A stretch of DNA of 64,000 nt, from positions 124,001-188,000 of the forward strand of contig NZ_BAJT01000002.1 of the NCBI RefSeq assembly GCF_000613845.1, given 5' to 3'. Source of the stretch: Asaia astilbis JCM 15831 (GTDB lineage: Bacteria > Pseudomonadota > Alphaproteobacteria > Acetobacterales > Acetobacteraceae). Made by a program: the position numbers and the translations under genes. The notes below the pieces were generated by a model that was given only the letters and a program-made list of their open reading frames with translations, ran no database searches and had not been told where the DNA came from. Shown one piece after another: positions 38,578-47,485 of the stretch; within the stretch, counting starts at the first letter, position 1, and each line of letters starts with the position of its first letter.

Positions 38578-40134
38578 ATGTGCGCGATGATGATTGTCTC
38601 AAAAATCGGGAAGCTCGGCTCCCTGTGGGCTGCTGGGACCATCCTTGGTGGCTGTTTTCTTACCAGTCAGGCCTACGCTCAAACCGCGGCGACACTCGAT
38701 CCCACGGAAAAAGTCACGGCCTCCCCAAAACAGACAGGCACAACTGTCGATAGCCCGGCCAATCTGTATGGCAGCCCCTATGACCGGGGACAGCCGACGC
38801 TTGGCACGGTCCGTCATCCTGTGGTGCCCGTCCCCGGTAACGAGGCGCTGTTTCCGGCAAGTTTTTCCGACTGGCTGCAACAACCGAGCATGACGGGTGA
38901 CTGGGGCGGTCTTCGAACGCGCCTCCAGAACATGGGCATCACACCGCAAGGTCACTATCTGCAGGATAGTGCGGGCAATCCGACCGGCGGACGGGCTCAA
39001 ACAGTGCGTTATGCACACGAAGTTGCGCTCGGCGCCGACGTCAATTTCGCTCAGCTGACCGGCCGTAACTTCGGACTGTTCCATATCCTGCTTACAGAGC
39101 GTGCGGGGCTCGGTATCGGGCAGCAGCTTCCCGCGCTGAATAGCCCTCAGCAGATCTTCGGCTCAGGCGAGACAATCCGCTTTACCCGGCTCTCATGGGA
39201 AATGCAGTGGAACCGGTACGCAGACACGGAAATAGGCTGGATCAACACCGAGAACGATTTCGGTCAGTCCACGATGCATTGGGGCATGAACCTCTACTGC
39301 CAGTTCGAATCCAACGCGATCTGCGGTATGCCTCAGGCCATCGCAAGCAACTCGGGCTATGGCTATTACCCGACCGCCCATCCCGGGGCCATGGTCAAGC
39401 TGTTTCCGTTCGGTGATGAGCGGATGCTCGTTTCGGCCGGTATCTACAATGTCGACCCGACGATCTCTAACACCGGATATGCCTGGAAGATGTGGCTCCA
39501 CGGCTCGACCGGTGCCTATCTTCCTTTCCAGGTCGGCTGGCATCTCGGTGGCACCGACAGCAAGGGGCGACTGCCCACCAATATCAAAATCGGTGGGTAC
39601 TGGGATACGTCTGAAGTCAAGAACGTCTACTCCCAGCTCGCCGGGTTCGAACTCCCGACGACCGTCCTCGGCAATCTGCCCGTCGACAAGGTACGGGGCC
39701 GTTACGGCGGATGGTTCATGGCCGACCAGATGCTTCAGCGCGACAAGAGCGACCCTTCGCGCTCAACCGTTGCCTTTCTCTCTTTCACCTGGGGTGATCC
39801 GAGAACGGCAATTGCGCCCTATTACGTGACATGGGGTGTCGTCCGGAAAGGCACGTTCTGGAACCGCCCGAATGATACCATCAGCATTGGTGGCAAGTTC
39901 AACTTCGTAAACCCGAAGCTCGGCGCCTATGTCGGTGCCTTGCAGGCAACACAGACCCAGGACACGGGTCTGCTGAAGCCGAGCGGCGAACATGCGGGTG
40001 AAATCAACTATGGCTGGCGCCCTGCCCCATGGCTGACCATTCGCCCAGGTGTTCAGTATATCTGGCATCCAGGCGGCACAAATCGCTATAAAAACGCGTT
40101 CCTGCTCGACCTCGAAACCGGTGTCAGCTTCTGA
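38578..40134 (+). CDS. OprB-family carbohydrate-selective porin
   Basis: A 518-residue outer-membrane porin with a signal peptide (LGSLWAAGTILGGCFLTSQAYA). The OprB family hallmark WLQQPSMTGDWGGLRTRLQ lies at about 100-118. Further segments are TEIGWINTENDFG, GGYWDTSEVKNVY and a final strand FLLDLETGVSF ending in phenylalanine. OprB porins let sugars and polyols across the outer membrane, which fits the oxidative sugar metabolism of acetic acid bacteria. Starts at 38578, 38587 and 38590 are all possible; none has a strong ribosome site. It is a single gene, followed by a hairpin. Confidence 0.88.
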   Translation: MCAMMIVSKIGKLGSLWAAGTILGGCFLTSQAYAQTAATLDPTEKVTASPKQTGTTVDSPANLYGSPYDRGQPTLGTVRHPVVPVPGNEALFPASFSDWLQQPSMTGDWGGLRTRLQNMGITPQGHYLQDSAGNPTGGRAQTVRYAHEVALGADVNFAQLTGRNFGLFHILLTERAGLGIGQQLPALNSPQQIFGSGETIRFTRLSWEMQWNRYADTEIGWINTENDFGQSTMHWGMNLYCQFESNAICGMPQAIASNSGYGYYPTAHPGAMVKLFPFGDERMLVSAGIYNVDPTISNTGYAWKMWLHGSTGAYLPFQVGWHLGGTDSKGRLPTNIKIGGYWDTSEVKNVYSQLAGFELPTTVLGNLPVDKVRGRYGGWFMADQMLQRDKSDPSRSTVAFLSFTWGDPRTAIAPYYVTWGVVRKGTFWNRPNDTISIGGKFNFVNPKLGAYVGALQATQTQDTGLLKPSGEHAGEINYGWRPAPWLTIRPGVQYIWHPGGTNRYKNAFLLDLETGVSF

Positions 40135-40155
40135 CAACCACTGCTAGTGGCCGCC

Positions 40156-40192
40156 CCCTGCAACACCCTCGGACCTGAGGGCGATTGCAGGG
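40156..40192 (+). terminator. Two-part hairpin after oprB
   Basis: CCCTGCAA (40156-40163) pairs with TTGCAGGG (40185-40192), and inside it CCCTC (40166-40170) pairs with GAGGG (40177-40181). It is 22 bases after the oprB stop. No T-run follows. Confidence 0.5.
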
Positions 40193-40266
40193 AGGCACCA
40201 CAGAAAAGCTGCCCGCTTCCTTAAGGGAAAAACATCGTTTATCCCCTAGGCTCGCGTGAGGCAGTG

Positions 40267-40284
40267 ATTTCATAAAACTATCAC
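40267..40284 (+). promoter_or_regulatory. Pho box upstream of pstS
   Basis: TTTCATAAAACTATCAC matches the PhoB direct-repeat consensus TGTCATAAAACTGTCAC at 15 of 17 positions. A TTATAT -10-like element follows about 9 bases downstream, which is the normal architecture of PhoB-activated promoters. It sits 72 bases before the pstS start, so phosphate-starvation induction is expected. Confidence 0.6.
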
Positions 40285-40355
40285 CAGCGAATTATATCTT
40301 TCTGTTGCTGCCCCCGGTAAAACGAGCCGTCATCTAGATCTATCGAGGTCACACC

Positions 40356-41363
40356 ATGCAGCTTACCCGAATTTTCGGCGCTCTTTCCCTTTCTCTGGCA
40401 CTGACCTGCGGCGTGTCACACGCGGCGACCATCACGGGCGCTGGCTCCAGCTTTGCCGCGCCGATTTACGGCGCCTGGGGCGAAACCGCAAAGAAGGCTA
40501 TTGGCACGTCCATCAACTACCAGAGCGTTGGGTCGGGTGCGGGCCAGAACCAGGCTATCGCTCGCACGGTGGATTTCGGCGCTTCCGACAAGCCGATGGA
40601 CGCGGCGAAGCTGGATAGCAGCAAGCTCTATCAGTTCCCGACGGTCATGGGTGGCATTGTCGTCATCGTCAATGTCCCAGGCATCGCACCGGGCAAGCTC
40701 AAGCTTGATGGCCCGACCCTTGCCGGTCTTTACGATGGCTCGATCTCGACCTGGGATGATCAGCGCATTGCCGCTCTGAACCCGGGCCTCAAACTGCCGG
40801 ATTCAGATGTCGCTCCGCTTCACCGCGCCGATGCCTCGGGCACGAGCTACGTCTTTACTTCTTATCTCTCCAAGGTCTCGGCCTCCTGGAAGGGCAAGTT
40901 CGGTGCAGGCACCTCCATCGCCTGGGCTGGCGGTGCAGGCGCACGCGGCAACGATGGCGTTGCTGCCGGTGTCAAGGAATCCGAGGGCGGCATCGGCTAT
41001 GTCGAATATGCCTATGCCAGCCGTAACCATCTGAACATGGTCCAACTGCGTGACCATGACGGCGCCTTCATTGCACCGAATGCCGCATCGTTTGCCGCCT
41101 CGGCAACCCATGCCGACTGGTCACACGCCGACCATTATGCTGTCGATCTGCTGGACATCGCCGGTGCCAATGCCTGGCCGATCATGAGCGCGACCTTCGT
41201 TCTCGTACCGACGAACCCGGCCGACGCGACGCAAGGCAAGGCCGTGAAAGACTTCTTTTCCTACGCCCTAAAAAGCGGCAACCCGGACGCGATCAAGCTC
41301 GATTACGTCCCGCTGCCGCAATCGGTCAAAGACGCCATCGTCTCTGGCTGGCCGAAAAACTGA
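40356..41363 (+). CDS. pstS: Phosphate ABC transporter substrate-binding protein PstS
   Basis: A 335-residue periplasmic phosphate-binding protein. The signal peptide (LFGALSLSLALTCGVSHAA) is followed by the family start ITGAGSSFAAPIYGAWGE and the phosphate-site segments SVGSGAGQNQAIA, DFGASDKPMD and HRADASGTSYVFTSYLS. VGYVEYAYA-like and KDFFSYAL complete the fold. It normally works with PstCAB, but those genes do not follow; a terminator comes directly after and the next genes are on the other strand. The good Pho box upstream supports its role. The start ATG 40356 follows GAGGTCACACC. Confidence 0.94.
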   Translation: MQLTRIFGALSLSLALTCGVSHAATITGAGSSFAAPIYGAWGETAKKAIGTSINYQSVGSGAGQNQAIARTVDFGASDKPMDAAKLDSSKLYQFPTVMGGIVVIVNVPGIAPGKLKLDGPTLAGLYDGSISTWDDQRIAALNPGLKLPDSDVAPLHRADASGTSYVFTSYLSKVSASWKGKFGAGTSIAWAGGAGARGNDGVAAGVKESEGGIGYVEYAYASRNHLNMVQLRDHDGAFIAPNAASFAASATHADWSHADHYAVDLLDIAGANAWPIMSATFVLVPTNPADATQGKAVKDFFSYALKSGNPDAIKLDYVPLPQSVKDAIVSGWPKN

Positions 41364-41417
41364 GGCCCATCATCCAGCGGAGATTTTCTCCGCCGGATCG
41401 ATCTCTGGTCACAGACA

Positions 41418-41447
41418 GGGGCGCTCTCGGGCGCCCTTTCTGTTTTT
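41418..41447 (+). terminator. Intrinsic terminator after pstS
   Basis: GGGCGC (41419-41424) pairs with GCGCCC (41431-41436) around a TCTCGG loop, followed by TTTCTGTTTTT. This is the clearest Rho-independent terminator in the window. A second stem, GCGGAGA/TCTCCGC, lies earlier at about 41378-41394. Confidence 0.8.
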
Positions 41448-41471
41448 GGTTTGCCGTCTCGATCCTTCGCT

Positions 41472-42122
41472 TTACTCCATCCCGAACTCGGGGCAGGCCC
41501 TGAGACGATCGATCTGCCGGACCAGATCCGGAAGCGAAGCAGCCTGCATTTTTCGCATCAAACTGGCGCGCCGCACCTTGACGGTGATCTCACTCAGTTC
41601 GAGTTCTGCTGCCGTCTGCTTGTTGAGCAATCCGGCAACGACACGATGGGCCACATCCCGCTCTCCCGCAGTCAGCCCCGCCCATCGTTCCATCAGAACC
41701 CGGCGTTCGCCTTCGCTCGCCAGCCTCGCTTCGTCCAGAACCAGCCCCCGATGGAGCGCGTCGAGCAGATCGATATCCCGAAAGGGCTTGGTGAGAAATT
41801 CTATGGCTCCATTCTTCATCGCCTCGACGCCCATAGCGATATCTCCATGACCGGTGATGAAGATGACCGGCGTCGAGGCACCCTGCTCCAGAAGCCTCCT
41901 GTGGAAATCCATCCCCGAAAGTCCTGGCATGCGGATGTCCAGAACGAGACAGGACGGCCCCTCCACGGGCTCCGCCCTGAGATAGGAATCTGCATCGGAG
42001 AAACATCTGACATCGTAGCCGACCGACATCAGGAGGTCTTCAAGCGCCTGTCTGATGGACGCATCATCGTCGATGACCTGAACGCAGGCGTTCCGTTCTT
42101 TCAGAACACTGTTCCCCGTCAT
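41472..42122 (-). CDS. FixJ/NarL-family response regulator
   Basis: A 216-residue two-component regulator. The receiver domain has the acidic pair DDD near residue 16, the phospho-acceptor in VLDIRMPGLSG, the TGHGD switch segment and the lysine in FLTKPF. A LuxR-type DNA-binding domain follows (LTAGERDVAHRVVAGLLNKQTAAE, then helices to LMRKM). Domain order and the LLNKQTAAELELSEITVKVRR recognition region are those of the FixJ/TtrR branch. ATG 42122 overlaps the histidine kinase stop (ATGA), making it the last gene of a TonB receptor-kinase-regulator operon. Targets are unknown. Confidence 0.85.
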   Translation of the reverse strand: MTGNSVLKERNACVQVIDDDASIRQALEDLLMSVGYDVRCFSDADSYLRAEPVEGPSCLVLDIRMPGLSGMDFHRRLLEQGASTPVIFITGHGDIAMGVEAMKNGAIEFLTKPFRDIDLLDALHRGLVLDEARLASEGERRVLMERWAGLTAGERDVAHRVVAGLLNKQTAAELELSEITVKVRRASLMRKMQAASLPDLVRQIDRLRACPEFGME

Positions 42123-43188
42123 GCTTTTGCCCTCCTGACAGACCCATCCGCCCTTGCTGCAGGAATACGAAAACAGAAAGCCGTCCCCTTCTTCTGGTCC
42201 TGCATCACCCAGATCTGACCCTTGTTGGCCTCGACAAGGTTGCGGCTGATTGCAAGACCGATCCCTGTTCCGTCCTGCTTGCTGGTCCAGAATGCCTCGA
42301 ACAGATGAACGGCAAGACCGGGGGGATCCCTGCCCCATTATCCTCAATCCTGCAGCAGGCATGGTCTTCTTCATGCCAGATCCTGATCTCGACGAGACCG
42401 TCGGCCTGTTTCGTTTCCCGGATTGCATCGATCGCATTAGCTAAGAGATTACCGATAATCTGCTGGATCTGGACCGGATCGGCATGCGCAAGAACAGGCT
42501 CATGCATCTCGACAAAGCGATGAGTGATCCCGTGCTGGTCGAGCCTGGAGCGCATCATCCGCAAGACGTCCCTGACAGCGTCCCCCAACGCAAAGCGCTT
42601 CGCCTCCGGCGTGCCACCTTTGGTCAGTGCACGCATGCGGGAGAGAATGGCAGCCGCTCTGACGGCATCTTCCTCGATCCGAGTCAGCGCCATGCGCGCG
42701 CGCGCAAAATCGGGCGCAGGAAGCGAGAGCCATCGCGCGCAGGCCTGACTGCTCATTGTCACAGCGGCAAGAGGCTGATTGAGTTCGTGCACAATCGACG
42801 TTGTCAGCCCGCTCAGTGTCTGGGCTGTCGTGACGCGCGCCAGACTTTCCTGCGCACGCAGGGCGATGTCTCTCGCATGGAGCATCTTGAGCGCAAGGCA
42901 GGCAGTAATCACGATCGCCGCCGTACTCAGCCCCAGATTGATCAGCCCGCTCGGGACATTACCTCTGACCGTAAAGAAAAAGCTCACCACCGCCAGAGCA
43001 AGGCAGAGAAGGGCCAATCCCGCCAGATAACCCCGACGGATGACAAGAGCGGCATAGAGAATGACGACGGTATAGAGCACCGGCATCGCCACTTCGTAAT
43101 GCGTCAGTGTGTCTGCCACGAAAATCACCACGACAAGGGCAGCGAGACAAAGCGGATGCAAATAGCGTGAATAACGATGTGCTGGCAT
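42119..43188 (-). CDS. Membrane sensor histidine kinase, frameshifted
   Basis: A 356-residue kinase after correction. There are about five hydrophobic segments in the first 125 residues and no PAS or HAMP domain, then a HisKA domain with the phospho-acceptor in IVHELNQPLAAV at about 153. The HATPase shows the N box LLANAIDAI and the G1 box EDNGAGIP. At about 42319-42325 one base is missing; adding it continues GLAVHLFEAFWTSK into GTGIGLAIS and a normal end. The HELNQPL box is shared by FixL/TtrS/DctB-type kinases. ATG 43188 (MPAHRYSRY) is 11 bases after the TonB receptor stop. The membrane region should be the sensor. Confidence 0.82.
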
Positions 43189-43198
43189 GGCGCCCTCG

Positions 43199-45594
43199 TC
43201 AGAACTGGGTTCCGAGACTGAAAACCATCTGGCGCGGCGAGGACCGCTGCATGGTCTGCAGATCTCCCGAGAAGGGTGCCCCATCGACATTGAGGTTACC
43301 GATCATCTTACTGTTCATCAGATTATAGACGTCCAGCCGGGCGGTGAAGGGCGGGATCTTTCCCCGACGCTCAAATTTCCACGATGCGTAAGCGGTCATG
43401 TTCCAGTAATTAGGGCCCATGATGTCATTTGTGTAGGAAAACGGCCGGTTGAGGTAGACGATATTCGTTGCACCCATCTCAAGATGAGAGACATGTACCA
43501 GAGCGCTGGTCTGCAAGCTGAGCTCGGGATAACCGGGCTGCGCCTTGCCTCGCAGGTCGAAAGTCTCACCACCGACAAAGAGATCGCCACCGTAGCGAAA
43601 CCGGCTGACAGAGAGCGATTGCCGAAGGGTAAAATGCGAACCGATCGGCAGACTCGCCGCCACATCGCCGCCCCAGATATGAGAGGCGCGGACAGTACCG
43701 ACCGTATTGACCGGGCTGTGAAGCGTGCCTACCGAGGCGGAGACGAGACGGTTCTCAATCAGGCTGAAATATCCGTCCCATGAGAGGGAAATCCATTTCC
43801 GCTTGAGATGGCCACCAATTGTCACGGTCGTATCCCGCTCGGGCGCAATGCGGGCAAGGGCCTCGTCGAAACTGGCCTGGTCCGATGCGGACCAGATCGA
43901 TGCGGAATATCCGATATTGCCTCTTGGCGAGAGGCGGTAGGCGCTCTGGGTCTGAGCGGCGTCAATGAAGACATCGTCATGCTTATTGTAGCGCCACAAT
44001 GCCGATAGATGCGGCAGGAACCCGGCCTGAGAACGAAGACGCCCGCGCGGCGCCTGGTCGTCTCCGATCCCTCCTCCAGACGAGACAAAATCCACCGCCT
44101 TGAACCCTGCCCCAAGGGTCAGCGAGTCTGTGATTTTCCAGTCATCATGGAGGAAAATCTGCCGGGACTGGGTGTTCCAGGTCGAAAGATTGGCCGTCTG
44201 AAAGGCATCGCCATAAGTGTCGAAGGGACCGATGGCCTTTAACGGTGCACCCTGTCCGAGTAGCGGCTCGTTATACCACGCCTGATGCGCATCCGAATGA
44301 GCGGCTTCCTGCCAGATGCCTGCGGATAAATCATGCCGGGCCAGACGATAGCCGAGTTCGAAAGATCCGCCGAAGCGACGCACTGCCGAATGCCAGACCT
44401 GTTCAGAAAAGGGCGCTCCTGTCTCGGAGGGCGTGGTCGGATCGGAGACACTCGCATCGGTATAAGTCGTTGCACCGTAAAACACCGCCTTCCCTTTAAG
44501 ATGCGGCGTCAGGCGGAAATCATGGGTCAGAGAGCCGATCAAATCCCGGGTGACCTGACCACTATCATAGGGGGTCAGAGCAGCTCGCTCGGCACAGCTA
44601 TATCCTCCCCCGCACGGCTTATCTGCATTCTCGGGCAGCGCTGCTTTATAGGCAGTCTCATAATCCGGATAAGTGTAATCGGAACCACGCCAGCCGAGAC
44701 GGTTCAGCATATCGTGGGAGACATCATTGTAGCCCGCGATCCGAGCGCTGGATGCTGAGAAAAAGGCGTTGAAGGCCCCCCAGCCCGTCTCTTGCGTCGC
44801 TTTGACATTGCCGCGCGTCATGTACTGGCTCCCTGAGCCTGGTACTTGTCTTTGCTGATGCGCTGGAAGCCCGCCATCACCTTCGGACCGTTTGCGCCGA
44901 GCTGACCCGACTGGCCCACCAGCGTTGTCACCAATGTATTGTTGCTTCCCACGCCCTGATTGGTCGACAGGCTGTGCTTTTGCGTGGGGGCAAGCAGCAT
45001 ATATCTGATCTCGCCGCCATTATTGCTGTTCGAAAACAGATTTTCTCGTGCTGTGCCCGGGGAGACGTAAATCGAGCCGATTGTATCGGGCACACTGATA
45101 TTGAGCACATTCGTGCCGTTCAGAGTACCGAAGCTGGTTTCGTTCAACGGGATGTTTTCAAAGAGAATGCCCAGTTCGTTCATGTGGAAGCCACGAAGGA
45201 AAAGGCTGGCATCGGACTCATCCAGCCCATAGGCGTCGGACGCGGTGTAGGACACACCCGGCACCTGAGAGAGCAGCGCCAGAGGGTTTGAGCCACTCAG
45301 AACGTTGCGCCAATCGGAGCGCGTCAGAACAGAACCATTGGCGCGAGGCGTCCGATGAGCATCACGTGCAACCCTGATCGTCTCGATCGGGCTCAAAGGC
45401 TTCTTCTTCTTCGCACGTTCGGATGTCACCGGCTCCGTCCGCGCGATGCGTTCGACAGAGGCGGCTGATGCCGAAGTGGAAAAGACAGCGAGCGAGGTCA
45501 GGATCAATCCCGCAGACGAGACGCAGCAGCGCCTCAAACACAGAGACCGGTTGGTGAAATAAGCCTGCGGAAAATTTCTTACGTGATATCGCAT
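43199..45594 (-). CDS. TonB-dependent receptor heading a two-component operon, frameshifted
   Basis: About 798 residues after correction. The signal peptide (CCVSSAGLILTSLAVFSTSASA) is followed by a plug domain with RVARDAHR, LLSQVPGVSYTASDAYGLDE, LFLRGFHMNELGILFENIP and NNGGEIRYML. The barrel continues through DDWKITDSLTLGAGFK to FSLGTQF. At 44824-44825 one base is missing (GCCAGTACATGA), where QGAS should continue as YMTRGNV. The ribosome site AGGAGGG is 7 bases before ATG 45594. It resembles the receptor at 56.0 kb in its plug sequence. Kinase and regulator genes follow within 11 bases, so it may report or import the signal they sense. The ligand is unknown. Confidence 0.85.
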
Positions 45595-45668
45595 GAGACG
45601 ACCCTCCTGTTGGAGCGGTCCTAATAGACATCAAATATATGATCCATATTCTCTTTGGTTTTTCTATC

Positions 45669-45684
45669 GTATACTTTCGTATAC
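45669..45684. promoter_or_regulatory. GTATAC direct/inverted repeat upstream of the TonB receptor operon
   Basis: GTATAC occurs at 45669-45674 and again at 45679-45684, separated by TTTC. Each half is itself palindromic. The pair lies 75-90 bases upstream of the TonB receptor start. Spacing and symmetry suit a dimeric regulator, possibly GntR-like or the operon's own response regulator. Confidence 0.4.
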
Positions 45685-45831
45685 CGAAAGTCTTCATGAC
45701 ATCCGCACGTATGAAGGCTCTGCTTTTGGAGCAATCCAGTCGGGATACGGGACTAAGACGTTACCATAACAAAATTGCGTTCCAAATGAACATGAAGTAG
45801 TTATTTATAAATATCGTTATTTTATTCAATG

Positions 45832-45845
45832 TTGATCTAGATCAA
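45832..45845. promoter_or_regulatory. FNR/FixK-type box
   Basis: TTGAT-CTAG-ATCAA at 45832-45845 is a perfect match to the FNR/FixK/Dnr consensus TTGAT-N4-ATCAA. It lies 167 bases upstream of the 53-residue membrane protein gene and 238 bases upstream of the TonB receptor start. It suggests oxygen-responsive control of one or both. Confidence 0.65.
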
Positions 45846-46011
45846 TCCTTACTTTTCGTGAAGTTTGTGTACGAATGTAAGTATTGACGAACACGCACAG
45901 GAGAGTGCAACCTGCGTTTATCGAGCGGATCGATCACTTATCAAGGGCCGGAAGAGCCAGATGAGGGTCGATCCGCCGATACCCTCAAGAATAAAAAAAG
46001 GAGATCACGCG

Positions 46012-46173
46012 ATGAGATGGTGGGGTCCGGTTCACGCACATTACGCGATGACAGATATGCAGTCTCTGACGCTTAGCATTGGGGCGACTCTTGTCGTGAT
46101 CTCGGCTGCAAGCCTCGCGATCAGAGCCATGAAGAAGCGTCGGTTCCACGCCACGCATATCAAAACGCTCTGA
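46012..46173 (+). CDS. Small single-helix membrane protein of unknown function
   Basis: A 53-residue protein. MRWWGPVHAHYAMTDMQ is followed by one hydrophobic helix (LTLSIGATLVVISAASLAI, about 20-38) and a basic tail AMKKRRFH. It is supported as a gene by a strong ribosome site AAAGGAG 8 bases before ATG 46012 and by a promoter-type region with an FNR-like box upstream. An upstream in-frame ATG at 45865 lacks a ribosome site. I recognise no family. The tail predicts N-out, C-in topology. Confidence 0.55.
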   Translation: MRWWGPVHAHYAMTDMQSLTLSIGATLVVISAASLAIRAMKKRRFHATHIKTL

Positions 46174-46192
46174 TCCTGTTTCTTCGGCCTCG

Positions 46193-47383
46193 TCAGACGA
46201 TCTGAGGGCGTAAGCCCCTCACGAACGCGATGAGGCCGAGCAAAAGAAGCGCAATAGCCGTCAACGGCAAGGCCGTGATGGTGGCGTGAGTGAGGATGGC
46301 TCCCCCCAGCAATCCGCCGAAAGACACGGCCAGGTTCCACGATGTGGTCGCCATTGCCTGCGCCGCATCGAGGGATGAGCCGCTTACATGCGCCATCGCG
46401 TTCTGGGTCAGCGCTGCAAAACCGCCCATAGCGAGCCCCCACAGAGTGATCGCGACGATGATGAACAGAGGATGACCCAACCCTGTGCCCAAAATCATGT
46501 TCGCGAGGGCAAAAAGAGCAATACCAGCCATAAACAGGGACGCCATATGACGATCGATCAGGGCGCCCGTTATGAACAGGCCAATGACCGAAGCGCCGCC
46601 AAAAAGCAGGAGAAGCGCGTCGATCCGCGTATTCAGTGATGAAGGCACCATAAGCGGTTCGATATAGACATAGAGAAGGCTATGGGCCGTCACGAAGCCG
46701 AAGATCAGGACGAGCGTGGCGCCTACCCCCGGTAGACGCAGCGTCTTCAGCACACTGAATTCGAAATCATCGTCAGTCCCTGGGACATCCGGAAGAATCA
46801 GGGCGGACCAGAGCACCAGAAGGGTCGAGAGTCCCCCGAGCGCGGCGAAAGCTCCCCTCCATCCGATCATCTGCCCGAGGAAAGCACTCAATGGCGCGCC
46901 GAGCACAAGGGCGAGTGTTACCCCTGACCCTGCCATGGCAATCGCACGGCCCTTTTGCCCCTTCGGCGCGAGGCGTGTCGCATAACCAGCGAACATCGCC
47001 CAGATCAAACCACCACAACAGCCTGCCAGAAAGCGGATTATCAAAGAGAGGGTGAAATTGCTGACGAACGCATTGCCGAAATTAACCACCGCAAAGCCGA
47101 CCAGCCCGGAAAGCAGCAGTTTTTTTCTCGCCATACGATGCGTGAAGGCCGCCGATGGGAGCGCTGCGAACAAGGCGCCAAGAGCAAACGCCGTGATAAA
47201 CTGTCCCCCGACAGGCTGGGAAACCCGCAATCCATCCGAAATGGCAGAAAGCAGACCTGCGGGCATGATCTCAGTCAGCAACGTCACAAAGGCAGCCAGA
47301 GCGAGAAGCAACATTGCATGGACAGGCAGAAGCTGCGGGACAGCGTGATCGGATAGTGGCAGTTCGGCGGCTTGTTCAGTCAT
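46193..47383 (-). CDS. MFS transporter, DHA1-type exporter
   Basis: A 396-residue permease with 12 predicted membrane helices. Family marks are LTEIMPAGLLSAISDGL in helix 1, the A-motif-like HRMARKKLLLSG between helices 2 and 3, and the C-motif-like AMAGSGVTLALVLGAPLSAFLG in helix 5, typical of drug/H+ antiporters and sugar efflux permeases of the AraJ type. It is the last gene of the operon with the TonB receptor, the glutamine-synthetase-like ligase and the amidohydrolase, so it could export a product or take part in uptake. ATG 47383 is chosen; an ATG at 47425 is possible. The substrate is unknown. Confidence 0.8.
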   Translation of the reverse strand: MTEQAAELPLSDHAVPQLLPVHAMLLLALAAFVTLLTEIMPAGLLSAISDGLRVSQPVGGQFITAFALGALFAALPSAAFTHRMARKKLLLSGLVGFAVVNFGNAFVSNFTLSLIIRFLAGCCGGLIWAMFAGYATRLAPKGQKGRAIAMAGSGVTLALVLGAPLSAFLGQMIGWRGAFAALGGLSTLLVLWSALILPDVPGTDDDFEFSVLKTLRLPGVGATLVLIFGFVTAHSLLYVYIEPLMVPSSLNTRIDALLLLFGGASVIGLFITGALIDRHMASLFMAGIALFALANMILGTGLGHPLFIIVAITLWGLAMGGFAALTQNAMAHVSGSSLDAAQAMATTSWNLAVSFGGLLGGAILTHATITALPLTAIALLLLGLIAFVRGLRPQIV

Positions 47384-47485
47384 GAGGCGCTCATTAACGT
47401 TCACGGCTCCTGTCTCTCGCATCAATTTCTGTTGATCGAAAGAGCCGTGAAGCGGCTACCTACGCTCCGCGACGGATACGACCGA

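Larger units (their letters stand above)
45595..46011. other. 417-base divergent regulatory region between the TonB operon and a small membrane protein
   Basis: No gene is seen. It holds a GTATAC-TTTC-GTATAC dyad at 45669-45684 on the TonB side and an FNR/FixK-type box at 45832-45845 on the small-protein side, within AT-rich DNA. Confidence 0.5.

Noticed and set aside
42123-42437. A response regulator with a 105-residue N-terminal extension
   Set aside because: The extension is antisense-free but lies in the histidine kinase C-terminal region in another frame; the ATG at 42122 overlaps the kinase stop as expected.
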